From assembly GCA_947502495.1 (NCBI GenBank), contig CANNAC010000002.1, positions 577,658 through 641,657 of the forward strand: a stretch of 64,000 bases of DNA. The letters are read 5' to 3'. This DNA is from an uncultured Flavobacteriaceae bacterium. Its GTDB lineage: Bacteria > Bacteroidota > Bacteroidia > Flavobacteriales > Flavobacteriaceae. This document shows positions 35,136-44,765 of this stretch, piece by piece (positions within the stretch are counted from its first letter, which is position 1; the number at the start of each line of letters is the position of its first letter). A model generated the notes under the pieces. It saw nothing but the letters and a program-made list of their open reading frames with translations, did not search any database and was not told the origin of the DNA. Made by a program: the position numbers and the translations under genes.

Positions 35136-36932
35136 ATGAAGCACATTAGAAATTTTTGCATTATTGCACATATTGATCACGGAAAAAGTACACTTGCCGA
35201 TCGTTTACTCGATGCAACAGGTTCTGTTACTGCGCGCGAACAACAAGCACAACTTTTAGATAGTATGGATTTAGAGCGCGAACGTGGTATTACCATCAAG
35301 TCGCACGCCATACAAATGGAATATACCTATGAAGGACAAGAATACATCTTGAACCTTATTGATACTCCTGGTCACGTAGATTTCTCTTATGAGGTTTCTC
35401 GTTCTATTGCCGCTTGTGAAGGCGCTTTACTTATTGTAGATGCTGCGCAAAGCATACAAGCACAAACCATTTCGAATCTATATTTAGCGCTTGAGAATGA
35501 TTTAGAAATTATTCCAGTATTAAATAAAGTTGATTTGCCAAGTGCAAATCCAGAGGAAGTTACAGATGATATTGTAGACCTTTTAGGATGTGATCCAGAA
35601 GAAGTTATTCACGCAAGTGGAAAAACTGGTTTTGGTGTCGAAAATATTTTAAAAGCAATTATAGAACGTATTCCTGCTCCAAAAGGAGATCCAGACGCAC
35701 CTTTACAAGCCTTAATTTTTGATTCTGTTTATAATACCTTTAGAGGTATTGAAACGTATTTTAGAGTTTTTAATGGGGAAATCAAAAAAGGACAAAAGAT
35801 AAAATTTGTCGCTACAGATAAAGAATATAATGCCGATGAAGTTGGTACTTTAAAACTAACACAAGTTGCAAAACAAAGTGTAAAAACTGGGGATGTAGGA
35901 TACCTAATTACAGGTATCAAAACGGCAAAAGAAGTAAAAGTTGGAGATACAATTACCGATTTTGCAAATCCGACCACCAATATTGTTGCAGGTTTTGAAG
36001 ATGTAAAACCAATGGTATTTGCAGGAATATATCCAGTAGACACCGAAGATTACGAAGAGCTTAGAAACTCTATGGAAAAATTACAGTTAAACGATGCTTC
36101 TTTAGTTTTTGCTCCAGAAAGTTCTGCTGCTTTAGGCTTTGGTTTTCGTTGTGGATTCTTAGGAATGCTTCACATGGAAATTATCCAGGAACGTTTAGAG
36201 CGCGAGTTTGACATGACCGTTATTACAACGGTTCCCAATGTATCTTACAACGCCTTTACAAACAAACACCCAGATACACCATTTATAGTAAATAATCCTT
36301 CTGATTTACCAGATCCTTCTACCGTAAATCGTGTGGAAGAACCATTTATTAAAGCTACCATAATTACAAAATCGGACTTTGTAGGTAACGTAATGTCGCT
36401 TTGTATTGAAAAGCGTGGTATGATTATAAATCAAACGTATTTAACGTCTGTTCGTGTGGAATTGACTTTTGAAATGCCTTTAGCAGAAATTGTTTTCGAT
36501 TTTTATGATCGATTAAAAACAGTATCTAAAGGATATGCTTCTTTTGATTATCATCCAATAGGAATGAAGGTATCTAAACTAGTACGTTTAGATGTCTTAT
36601 TAAATGGGCAACCAGTAGATGCGCTTTCAGCTTTAATACATGCAGATAATGCACATAATATTGGTAAAAAAATGTGTGAGAAGTTGAAAGAACTTATTCC
36701 TCGTCAACAGTTTGATATTCCAATTCAAGCAGCTATTGGAGCAAAAATTATTGCAAGAGAAACTGTAAAAGCATTACGTAAAGATGTAACTGCAAAATGT
36801 TATGGTGGAGATATTTCACGTAAGCGTAAACTTTTAGAGAAACAAAAGAAAGGTAAAAAACGTATGCGTCAAGTTGGTAATGTCGAAATACCACAGGAAG
36901 CATTTATGGCTGTTTTAAAACTGAATGACTAA
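35136..36932 (+). CDS. lepA: Elongation factor 4 (LepA) GTPase
   Basis: Ribosome-associated GTPase that promotes back-translocation and accurate initiation/assembly. The 598-residue length is standard. G1 AHIDHGKS at 11-18, switch II DTPGH, NKVD, then the translational-factor barrel, EF-G-like domains III and V, and the LepA-specific C-terminal domain ending [16 protein letters not shown]. It is monocistronic with a strong terminator. Confidence 0.97.
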   Translation: MKHIRNFCIIAHIDHGKSTLADRLLDATGSVTAREQQAQLLDSMDLERERGITIKSHAIQMEYTYEGQEYILNLIDTPGHVDFSYEVSRSIAACEGALLIVDAAQSIQAQTISNLYLALENDLEIIPVLNKVDLPSANPEEVTDDIVDLLGCDPEEVIHASGKTGFGVENILKAIIERIPAPKGDPDAPLQALIFDSVYNTFRGIETYFRVFNGEIKKGQKIKFVATDKEYNADEVGTLKLTQVAKQSVKTGDVGYLITGIKTAKEVKVGDTITDFANPTTNIVAGFEDVKPMVFAGIYPVDTEDYEELRNSMEKLQLNDASLVFAPESSAALGFGFRCGFLGMLHMEIIQERLEREFDMTVITTVPNVSYNAFTNKHPDTPFIVNNPSDLPDPSTVNRVEEPFIKATIITKSDFVGNVMSLCIEKRGMIINQTYLTSVRVELTFEMPLAEIVFDFYDRLKTVSKGYASFDYHPIGMKVSKLVRLDVLLNGQPVDALSALIHADNAHNIGKKMCEKLKELIPRQQFDIPIQAAIGAKIIARETVKALRKDVTAKCYGGDISRKRKLLEKQKKGKKRMRQVGNVEIPQEAFMAVLKLND

Positions 36933-36956
36933 AATAGAACATCACTTTTATATATT

Positions 36957-36985
36957 AAAAAATCCCTTTGCAAAAAGGGATTTTT
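36957..36985 (+). terminator. Rho-independent terminator of lepA
   Basis: Stem AAAATCCCTTT / AAAGGGATTTT with a GCAA loop and a T run, 25 bases after the stop. Confidence 0.85.
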
Positions 36986-37048
36986 TTTCGTCTTGTGGAT
37001 AACCATCACAGGCGTTTAAAGTCATTCTGTGTTTAAATCGATTCGCGT

Positions 37049-38914
37049 TTAAGAAATACTAACCTTCTCCGGAATTAATGCAACATTTTCCACATCAAAA
37101 GGCTTTCCTAAATACACCAATTGGCAATTTTCACCAATAGCTTCTATTTCTGTATTATAAGAAGATATAATATGCAATTCGCCATCATCATCTTTAAAGA
37201 ATAAAGGAATGATGTTTTTGTTGCTATTTGTAATTTCTATTAAACTTTTATAATGCTCTTTATTTTCAATATCTATTTCTTGAATAGAAGGAAAGTTCTT
37301 TGCAACGGTAACTAAATTGTTATAATCGTCTGTATGACTAAATAAGCCTTCTTTCGGGTTATTGTTTCCATCGTTCATTTCCTCTTGCGTTACTAATCTA
37401 AACGAACCATTTTCTCCAAATTCTTTGCTAAACTTATCGATAGCATATTTGTTAATTTCTGTGTTTCCTGTTAGTGCCATTAAGTATCCAACATCATTTA
37501 GTTCTATATTATCCATTAAAGAATCGGAATAAATATTTGTACTTATTGCTTCTAAGCCTAGCTCTTTTGCTTTATTAATATTGTTCTGATTACTATCAAT
37601 TAACACCACATGTCTTCCGTGAGATTCTAAATAATGTCCTAATAATCTAGAAACTCTAGCGGCACCAACAATTAAAATTCCGTCGGATTTTGTTAAAAAC
37701 ACACCAACCAGTTTTGCAAACAAACGCGCTGTTGTTGCGTTTAATAAAACGGTTCCGAGTACAATCATAAAAACCAAAGGCGTAATATATTCTGCTCCAG
37801 GAACTCCTTCTTTTGCTAGTTTTAATCCGAATAAAGAAGCAATACCGGCAGCTACAATTCCGCGAGGACCAACCCAACTAATAAACAATTTTTCATTCGT
37901 TTTTAACGTAGAACCTCTTGTACTTAAAAATACACCAATAGGTCTTATAATGAATACCACAACCGCAAATAGTACTGCAGTATTCCAATTATAAATTAAG
38001 TATAAATCGGTCATATTAATATTTGCAGCTAGTAATATGAAAAGAATAGAAATTAACAATACACTTAAAGATTCTTTAAAATACAGAAGTTCTTTTAAGT
38101 ATGGCGAATTAGAGTTTCCTAGAACCATTCCCATAACCACTACGGCTAATAAACCAGATTCATGCGCAAAAGTATCTGCTAAGACAAAAACGCCTAAAAC
38201 AGCAGCTAATGCAAATACATTTAACAGGTAATGTGGTACCCATTTTTTATTGATGATAAAATTTAAAGCATGTGCAAAGGTAAATCCAAAGGTAAACCCG
38301 AAAAGAACAATTTTTCCAAATTCAATAAATGCAGTCTTGGTAAATTCTCCTCCACCTTCTACGGTAATAAACTCAAAAACTAATACCGCAACCAAGGCGC
38401 CAATAGGATCGATAAGAATTCCTTCCCATTTTAAAACCGCGGAAACATCTTTTTTTAATGGTATGTTTCTTAAGATTGGTGTAATTACTGTTGGTCCAGT
38501 AACTATTATTAAACCGGAAAATAAGAAAGCCATTTCCCAACTTAAATAAAAAATATAATGTGCTGCCACTGCTGCGCCAAAGAAAGTAACCAAAGAACCT
38601 ATCGTTATCAATTTTGTGATAACGGGTCCTACGTTTTTAATTTCGTTGGTTTTAAGCGTAAGGCCTCCTTCAAAAAGGATAATACTAATCGCTAAAGACA
38701 CAAAGTAGAACAGGCTTTCTCCAGGAAATAAGCCTTCTTCTCCATTCCAAATAGGTTCAATCCATTTGGTGCCATCTTCCGATAAAAATTCTGCAGCAAT
38801 TGGCCCTACAAGTAAACCGATAAGTATTAAAGGTAAGATGGCTGGTATTTTAAATTTCCAAGCAACCCATTGTGCCAATATTCCTAAAATAATAATTCCT
38901 GCTAATTCTAACAT
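37049..38914 (-). CDS. Cation:proton antiporter (CPA1-like) with C-terminal Rossmann (RCK-type) domain
   Basis: 621 residues. The first ~395 residues hold about 12 helices of the Na+/H+ exchanger fold, with GALVAVLVFEF and FISWVGPRGIVAAGIASLFGLKL. From about 415 a Rossmann domain (DGILIVGAARVSRLLGHYLESH) with LIDSNQNNINKAKELGLEA reads as a TrkA-N/RCK nucleotide sensor. It would exchange Na+ or K+ for H+ at the inner membrane. It is divergent from the USP-SulP pair, suggesting a shared ion- or pH-homeostasis module. The ion specificity is inferred. Confidence 0.88.
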   Translation of the reverse strand: MLELAGIIILGILAQWVAWKFKIPAILPLILIGLLVGPIAAEFLSEDGTKWIEPIWNGEEGLFPGESLFYFVSLAISIILFEGGLTLKTNEIKNVGPVITKLITIGSLVTFFGAAVAAHYIFYLSWEMAFLFSGLIIVTGPTVITPILRNIPLKKDVSAVLKWEGILIDPIGALVAVLVFEFITVEGGGEFTKTAFIEFGKIVLFGFTFGFTFAHALNFIINKKWVPHYLLNVFALAAVLGVFVLADTFAHESGLLAVVVMGMVLGNSNSPYLKELLYFKESLSVLLISILFILLAANINMTDLYLIYNWNTAVLFAVVVFIIRPIGVFLSTRGSTLKTNEKLFISWVGPRGIVAAGIASLFGLKLAKEGVPGAEYITPLVFMIVLGTVLLNATTARLFAKLVGVFLTKSDGILIVGAARVSRLLGHYLESHGRHVVLIDSNQNNINKAKELGLEAISTNIYSDSLMDNIELNDVGYLMALTGNTEINKYAIDKFSKEFGENGSFRLVTQEEMNDGNNNPKEGLFSHTDDYNNLVTVAKNFPSIQEIDIENKEHYKSLIEITNSNKNIIPLFFKDDDGELHIISSYNTEIEAIGENCQLVYLGKPFDVENVALIPEKVSIS

Positions 38915-39019
38915 CTATGTTTTTTTGTGTGTGAAAATACTAAATAATTATAATTATAAAGGACATCTATTGGTAATATGACTTCAGAGTTTTAAAAAAA
39001 TACTATCTTTCAAATCTTA

Positions 39020-39883
39020 ATGGATAAACTAAACTTGTTATTAAAACCTTTTCATACCATAGGAATTGGTGTCACCTTTTCTCCAAATTTAAAAGCGAAT
39101 GTTTTTGAAGCATCTCGTTTAGCCTTACTGTTTCAAAGTAAGTTAACACTTATTCATGTTGGGGAAGAGTCTTCAGAAAAAACAGAAAAATTTAAAAGCT
39201 TATTAGCTCCTTTTATTTCTCAGTCTTTAGAATATGATATTGTTTTTAAAACAGGAGATCCGGTAGATGTTATTCTTTCTGTTTCCTTAGAAAAAAAGGT
39301 AGATCTATTAATTCTTGGCGCTTTAAAACAAGAGAACTTTTTAAAATATTACGTAGGTTCTATTGCAAGAAAAATAACACGTCAGGCAAAATGTTCTGTT
39401 TTATTACTTATCAAACCTTCTGTAGAAAGGTTGCCTTGCAGTCATGTAGTGGTAAATGGTTTAAAAGATCCCAAAACGGAAAAAACGATTGCCTCTGCCT
39501 TTTATGTTGCAAATGCTTTAGGTTCGGAAAAGATTACTATAGTAGAAGAAATTACGCAAGACAAAATAACCACTAAGGTAGATGATGATAAATCTTTAAG
39601 AAAAGCGAATATTGTAAAAGAACGCTTAAAATTACGTGAAACTGCTAGAGTAAATAACATTATTAAAAATATACCGGTAGACCATACCAAAGATATTGTT
39701 ATAAAATCACAACCCATTTTTGGAACCAAAGGATATTCTATTGGTCATTATGCACAAATTGCTAGAGCCGATTTATTGATTATGAATGCGCCTAGTAAAA
39801 TGACATTTTGGGATCGTTTATTTCCACACGATATAGAACATATTTTAACCGAATTACCAACTGACGTACTCATCATTCAATGA
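39020..39883 (+). CDS. Universal stress protein, tandem USP domains
   Basis: 287 residues with two UspA-like domains. Domain 1 (about 10-135) ends GSIARKITRQAKCSVLLL, close to the G-(2x)-G-(9x)-G(S/T) ATP-binding pattern; domain 2 (about 145-287) ends MTFWDRLFPHDIEHILTELPTDVLII. It starts with KPFHTIGIGVTFSPNLKANVFEASR. Its stop overlaps the SulP start by 4 bases (ATGA), so the two proteins are made together. USPs often modulate membrane transporters; here the partner is probably SulP, which is inference from linkage. Confidence 0.85.
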   Translation: MDKLNLLLKPFHTIGIGVTFSPNLKANVFEASRLALLFQSKLTLIHVGEESSEKTEKFKSLLAPFISQSLEYDIVFKTGDPVDVILSVSLEKKVDLLILGALKQENFLKYYVGSIARKITRQAKCSVLLLIKPSVERLPCSHVVVNGLKDPKTEKTIASAFYVANALGSEKITIVEEITQDKITTKVDDDKSLRKANIVKERLKLRETARVNNIIKNIPVDHTKDIVIKSQPIFGTKGYSIGHYAQIARADLLIMNAPSKMTFWDRLFPHDIEHILTELPTDVLIIQ

Positions 39884-42075
39884 TAAAAAAAGAAAAGAAA
39901 ATAGTGTCTTTTTTTAAAGCATTACCAAAAAATATTTTTTCTGGTTTTGTAGTAAGTCTTATTGCCTTACCATTAGGTTTAGGTTTAGCGATGGCTAGTG
40001 ATGCGCCGCCAATTTCTGGTATTATTGCTGCTGTTGTAGGTGGTTTATTGGTTTCTATTCTAGGAGGATCTAATGTAACTATTACCGGCCCTGGAAATGG
40101 TTTGGTGGGAGTGCTTTTAGTCGCTATTACTACCTTAGGTTTAGAAAGTGCCTACGCAGCGATTATATGCTCTGGAGTACTTTTACTGGTTCTAGGATTT
40201 TTGCGTTTGGGTAAATTGGCAGATTTCTTTCCTTCTTCTGCAATTCAAGGGATGCTTGCTGCTATTGGCCTCATTATTCTTGGGAAGCAGTTTCACATCA
40301 TGCTTGCACATAAAATTAAACGTGCAGATACCATCGATTACTTATTAGAAATACCGGTTACCATAAATGATGCTATCCATTATGATAAATCAGGGCTTAT
40401 TTTTGCTGCTTTAGCAGGTGTTATAAGTTTTATTATTATGGCTTTTTATGGAAAAATAAGAAATAAATATTTTCAACTAATTCCTGCGCCAATGTGGATT
40501 GTTATTCTATCTATTGGCTTTAGTTATTATTTTGAATTGGTTGCCCATGAGGCAAACCCAATAGCCAAAGAATACATGATTTCTGGTATTCCTTCCTTTC
40601 AAGAAATCATTTCACAATTACCAACCGTTAATTTTAGTAAAATAGGGAGTCTTCCGTTTTGGTCTAGTGTTTTAGCATTAACGCTTATTTCTAGTATCGA
40701 ATCCCTTTTAAGTATTAAAGCGGTAGATAAATTAGACCCAGAAAAAAGACGTTCTAATGTAAACAGAGACTTAAAAGCCTTAGGATTAGCAACTATTGGC
40801 TCTGGTTTTCTTGGTGGTTTAAATGTGGTAACTGTAATTGCAAGAAGTTCTGTAAACGTTAATAACGGAGGAACAAATCGTTCTTCCAACTTTTTTCATG
40901 CTGCCTTTTTGGTGATATTCATTCTCCTTTTTAGTACCCAATTAACCAGAATACCACTTCCTGCTTTAATGGCTATTTTGGTATATACCGGTTATAAATT
41001 AGCTTCGCCAGAAAACATTAAAAAAATATTTTCTATTGGTAGAGAGCAACTAATCATCTTTTTTGTAACGCTTATTTTAACCCTTAAAGTTGGCTTAATA
41101 ACCGGTATTCTTTCCGGTGTTTTAGTCACTTTTTTGATACATATATTTATCAATAAAAGTTTTTCTTTATTCGCAAGAAACGTATTAAAACCAAATGTTT
41201 TAATGTATAAAGAGGAAGACAGCGCAGGTAATTACTACGTTAGTGTAAAACATTTTTGTAGCTTCTTAAATTACTACCGATTAAAAGAAAAACTAAACGC
41301 TGTTCCAGAAAACCAAGATATTATTGTAGACTTTTCACTTTGTGATTTTGTAGATCATACGGTTATGGAAAACTTGAATAATTATCAAGAACTCTTTTCT
41401 AAAAGAGGTGGTCATTTTGAAGTGGTTGGTTTAGATCTTCACGATACCGATTCTAAACACCCATTTGCATTACGACGTTTACTTCCTGTGCCAAACCTTA
41501 TTAAAAATAGCTTAACAAAAAGACAAACGAGTATTGAGGTTTTAGCCGAAGATTATGGACTACGTTATGTGTCTAAAAAAGAAAAAAATGTTTCCTTTTT
41601 AGATCGTTTTTTGTTTTTTAAAACCAAGCATGTTAATCATATTAATAATCAGCTTTGTTCCGAAAACGAAGAATTAACGATGTTTGATATCGAATTTTCG
41701 GAAGGAGAATTTATAGCAAAAGAAGTGGTTCGTTCGACAATGCTTTATATACAATTAGACACCAACATTCCGGAGTTTACTTTAGATAGAGAAGGCTTTC
41801 TTGAAAAAGTATATGCTTTTGCTGGTTTTAAAGATATTCCTATTCAGGATCACGACGATTTTTCAAAACGTTTTTATTTGCTCGGGGAAGACGAACAAGC
41901 AATTAAGCAGTATTTTAATGATGATATCACGCACTTTTTTGAAAGCAATCCGTATTATCACGTGGAATCTAACGGAAAAGCATTATTAGTTTTTAGTAAA
42001 GAAAGACACGCAAGCATCAAAGAAATTAAAGCGCTTTTCGATTTTGGGAAACGTTTAAAACAAGTTATTTCTTAA
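39880..42075 (+). CDS. SulP family anion transporter with C-terminal extension
   Basis: 731 residues, much longer than the common 550-600. The first ~420 residues are the SulP membrane domain (start SGFVVSLIALPLGLGLAMAS, later GLNVVTVIARSSVNVNNGG and QGMLAAIGLIILGKQ). A STAS-like domain lies at about 440-530 (DIIVDFSLCDFVDHTVMENL), followed by an extra soluble part of about 180 residues of unknown fold. SulP proteins carry sulfate or bicarbonate (BicA). With a Na+/H+ antiporter and a USP next door, bicarbonate uptake is a reasonable guess, not shown. Confidence 0.88.
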   Translation: MIKKEKKIVSFFKALPKNIFSGFVVSLIALPLGLGLAMASDAPPISGIIAAVVGGLLVSILGGSNVTITGPGNGLVGVLLVAITTLGLESAYAAIICSGVLLLVLGFLRLGKLADFFPSSAIQGMLAAIGLIILGKQFHIMLAHKIKRADTIDYLLEIPVTINDAIHYDKSGLIFAALAGVISFIIMAFYGKIRNKYFQLIPAPMWIVILSIGFSYYFELVAHEANPIAKEYMISGIPSFQEIISQLPTVNFSKIGSLPFWSSVLALTLISSIESLLSIKAVDKLDPEKRRSNVNRDLKALGLATIGSGFLGGLNVVTVIARSSVNVNNGGTNRSSNFFHAAFLVIFILLFSTQLTRIPLPALMAILVYTGYKLASPENIKKIFSIGREQLIIFFVTLILTLKVGLITGILSGVLVTFLIHIFINKSFSLFARNVLKPNVLMYKEEDSAGNYYVSVKHFCSFLNYYRLKEKLNAVPENQDIIVDFSLCDFVDHTVMENLNNYQELFSKRGGHFEVVGLDLHDTDSKHPFALRRLLPVPNLIKNSLTKRQTSIEVLAEDYGLRYVSKKEKNVSFLDRFLFFKTKHVNHINNQLCSENEELTMFDIEFSEGEFIAKEVVRSTMLYIQLDTNIPEFTLDREGFLEKVYAFAGFKDIPIQDHDDFSKRFYLLGEDEQAIKQYFNDDITHFFESNPYYHVESNGKALLVFSKERHASIKEIKALFDFGKRLKQVIS

Positions 42076-42218
42076 TAAATTCTTAACGTTTTATAAATTA
42101 CGATTCCTATTTAGTAATTTGCATACTTATCAAAGATCCATAACTAAAATTGGATACCCAAGAATAATGTTTAAATGGATGCTACATGTGACCATTCAAA
42201 ACCAATAAACATAAACAC

Positions 42219-43076
42219 ATGAAACTATATCCTATAAATGCCGGGAATTTTAAGCTGGATGGTGGCGCCATGTTTGGTGTTGTTCCAAAATCTTTATGGA
42301 CCAGAACCAATCCTGCTGATGCCAACAACATGATTGATATTGCAGCGCGCTGTTTATTAATTGAAGACGGAAATCGCCTAATCCTAATTGACACAGGAAT
42401 GGGAAACAAGCAAAGCGAAAAATTTTATGGTTATTACCATCTTTGGGGAGACGACTCTATTGACAAATCTCTAAAAGCACACGGTTTTCATCGTGATGAT
42501 ATTACCGATGTTTTTATGACGCATTTACACTTTGACCATTGTGGCGGAAGTGTACAGTGGAATAAAGACAAAACAGGTTATGAACCTGCTTTTAAAAATG
42601 CGCATTTTTGGAGTAATCAAGACCATTGGAAATGGGCAACACAGCCAAATAAAAGAGAAGTAGCTTCCTTTTTAAAAGAAAACATACTTCCTATGGAAGA
42701 AAGTGGTCAATTAAAATTTACCGCACTTCCTCAAAAAGAAATTCTGAAAAATTCTGCTTTAGGATTTGATATCTTTTTTGCTAATGGGCATACCGACAAA
42801 CAAATGATTCCTATGATTCAATATAAAGGAAAAACCATTTGCTTTATGGCAGATTTATTGCCAACGGTTGGGCATTTACCAATTCCGTTTGTAATGGGGT
42901 ATGACACAAGACCTTTATTGACTTTAGACGAAAAAGAAAATTTCCTCAATTTAGCGGCAGATAATAATTATTACCTATTTTTGGAACACGATGCAAACAA
43001 CGAAATTATTACAGTAAAACACACAGAAAAAGGAGTACGACTAGATAGCCTTTATACCTGTAATGATATATTTTAA
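42219..43076 (+). CDS. Metallo-beta-lactamase-fold hydrolase
   Basis: 285 residues with the MBL metal motif THLHFDHCGG, H102-x-H104-x-D106-H107. The preceding LIDTGMGNK, the later HTDKQMIPMIQYKGKTICFMADLLP, and the end DNNYYLFLEHDANNEI place the remaining metal ligands. It most resembles the quorum-lactonase/AHL-lactonase-like group of MBL proteins, but the substrate cannot be determined. The S8 peptidase gene follows after 16 bases; co-transcription is likely. Confidence 0.85.
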   Translation: MKLYPINAGNFKLDGGAMFGVVPKSLWTRTNPADANNMIDIAARCLLIEDGNRLILIDTGMGNKQSEKFYGYYHLWGDDSIDKSLKAHGFHRDDITDVFMTHLHFDHCGGSVQWNKDKTGYEPAFKNAHFWSNQDHWKWATQPNKREVASFLKENILPMEESGQLKFTALPQKEILKNSALGFDIFFANGHTDKQMIPMIQYKGKTICFMADLLPTVGHLPIPFVMGYDTRPLLTLDEKENFLNLAADNNYYLFLEHDANNEIITVKHTEKGVRLDSLYTCNDIF

Positions 43077-43092
43077 AAACTAAAACCTAATT

Positions 43093-44703
43093 ATGAAAAT
43101 TATTAAACCTTTTGTACTAGTAGGAAGCTTAGCGCTTGTTTTAACTAGCTGTGGTGGTGGAGCAGAGATTTTATCTACACCTCTTGAAAACATTGATACT
43201 GTTGCTTTAAAAGAAGCAGACTTAACAGAAAACGAAAAAAATAATTGGAGTCATTTAGATCTTGTAAAAGATACTATTCCAGGAATGAGTGTAGATAAAG
43301 CGTACGCTGAAATTATTAAAGGAAAATCTGGAAAAACAGTAATTGTAGCTGTAATTGATTCTGGAATTGATATCAATCATGAAGATTTAAATGGTGTAAT
43401 ATGGACCAATAAAAAAGAAATCGCTGGAAACGGAATTGATGATGATAAAAACGGGTATATCGATGATATTCATGGATGGAATTTTCTAGGTGATGGTTAT
43501 GATGAGCAATTAGAAATGACTAGAATGGTAGCAAATGGAGATACTAGTGTACCTCATTTTGCAGAAGCTAAAACTGGTTTAGAGGAAGGAATTGCTGGAA
43601 TGGTTCCAACAAAAACGCGTTATGAGCAAATTTATGCGTCGTTAGTAGAAGCGGATACCGATTTTACTGCACATTTTAAAACTGCAGATTACACAAGTGA
43701 TCAAGTTAAAAATTTAGAAACTACAGACGAAAAGTTAATTCAGCACAAAGGTGTTGCAGCACAAATGGTAGGTTTTGGTTTATCAAGCATACAAGTAGCT
43801 AAAAAAGAACTTAAAGGTGCTTTAGATGGCTTAGTAGGAAGATTAAACACAAACTATAATGTAGACTTTAAAGGAAGAACAACTGGTGATAATCCAGATG
43901 ATTTTAACGATAAGCCTGGTTATGGAAATGCAAATGTTTTACCTATTGCAGATGATGAAATTCACGGAACACACGTTACCGGAATTATAGCAGCAGTACG
44001 TGACAATGGTAAAGGAGCAAATGGAGTTGCTAATAATGTTAAAATCATGAGTATTCGTGCCGTACCTAATGGAGATGAGTATGATAAAGATGTAGCAAAA
44101 GCAATTCGATATGCAGTAGATAATGGAGCACAAATTATTAATGGAAGTTTTGGTAAAAGCTTTTCTCCACATAGTGACTGGGTTAGATCTGCTATTAAAT
44201 ATGCAAGTGATAATAACGTAGTATTTGTACATGCAGCTGGTAATTCTGGTGAAGATGTAGATACAGAACCTAATTTCCCAGATGATAACGTAAATTACGT
44301 AGAAGTTAGTAACACTTACATTCGCGTAGGTTCTCTAGCATCTAAATATGGTTCTTCTATGGTTTCTGGTTTTTCTAATTACGGAAACAAAAACGTAGAT
44401 GTTTTTGCTCCGGGATCTCAAATCTATTCTACATTCCCAAATAATGAATATAAAGCGATTAGCGGAACGTCTATGGCTTCTCCTGCTGTTGCTGGTGTTG
44501 CTGCATTAATTTGGTCTCAATATCCAAAATTAACTGCTGCACAAGTAAAACAAATCATCATGGATTCTGGTTTACCGATCCAGCAAAAAGTAGTTGTTGG
44601 TGGTGACGCTAATGATGTAAGAGATTTTGGTACTTTATCCAAATCCGGAAAAATGGTAAATGTATATAACGCCTTAATTATGGCGCAGCAGTTATCTAAA
44701 TAA
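43093..44703 (+). CDS. S8 (subtilisin-like) serine peptidase lipoprotein
   Basis: 536 residues with a lipoprotein signal (LTSCGGG, C20). The catalytic triad is D89 (VIDSGIDINH), H291 (HGTHVTGI) and S460 (GTSMASPAVAG). The stretch between D89 and H291 is about 200 residues, far longer than the 30-60 usual in subtilases, and contains an extra, mostly helical domain of unknown role. N155-type oxyanion asparagine is probably in HAAGNSGED. It acts at the cell envelope. It shares an operon with the MBL-fold hydrolase upstream. Confidence 0.92.
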   Translation: MKIIKPFVLVGSLALVLTSCGGGAEILSTPLENIDTVALKEADLTENEKNNWSHLDLVKDTIPGMSVDKAYAEIIKGKSGKTVIVAVIDSGIDINHEDLNGVIWTNKKEIAGNGIDDDKNGYIDDIHGWNFLGDGYDEQLEMTRMVANGDTSVPHFAEAKTGLEEGIAGMVPTKTRYEQIYASLVEADTDFTAHFKTADYTSDQVKNLETTDEKLIQHKGVAAQMVGFGLSSIQVAKKELKGALDGLVGRLNTNYNVDFKGRTTGDNPDDFNDKPGYGNANVLPIADDEIHGTHVTGIIAAVRDNGKGANGVANNVKIMSIRAVPNGDEYDKDVAKAIRYAVDNGAQIINGSFGKSFSPHSDWVRSAIKYASDNNVVFVHAAGNSGEDVDTEPNFPDDNVNYVEVSNTYIRVGSLASKYGSSMVSGFSNYGNKNVDVFAPGSQIYSTFPNNEYKAISGTSMASPAVAGVAALIWSQYPKLTAAQVKQIIMDSGLPIQQKVVVGGDANDVRDFGTLSKSGKMVNVYNALIMAQQLSK

Positions 44704-44715
44704 TATAAACTAACA

Positions 44716-44747
44716 AAAGGGGCATCAAGATAATTGATGCCTTTTTT
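44716..44747 (+). terminator. Rho-independent terminator of the S8 peptidase gene
   Basis: GGCATCAA and TTGATGCC pair over GATAA, with A's before and a T run after. Confidence 0.85.
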
Positions 44748-44765
44748 ATTTAATAATTTATACAG

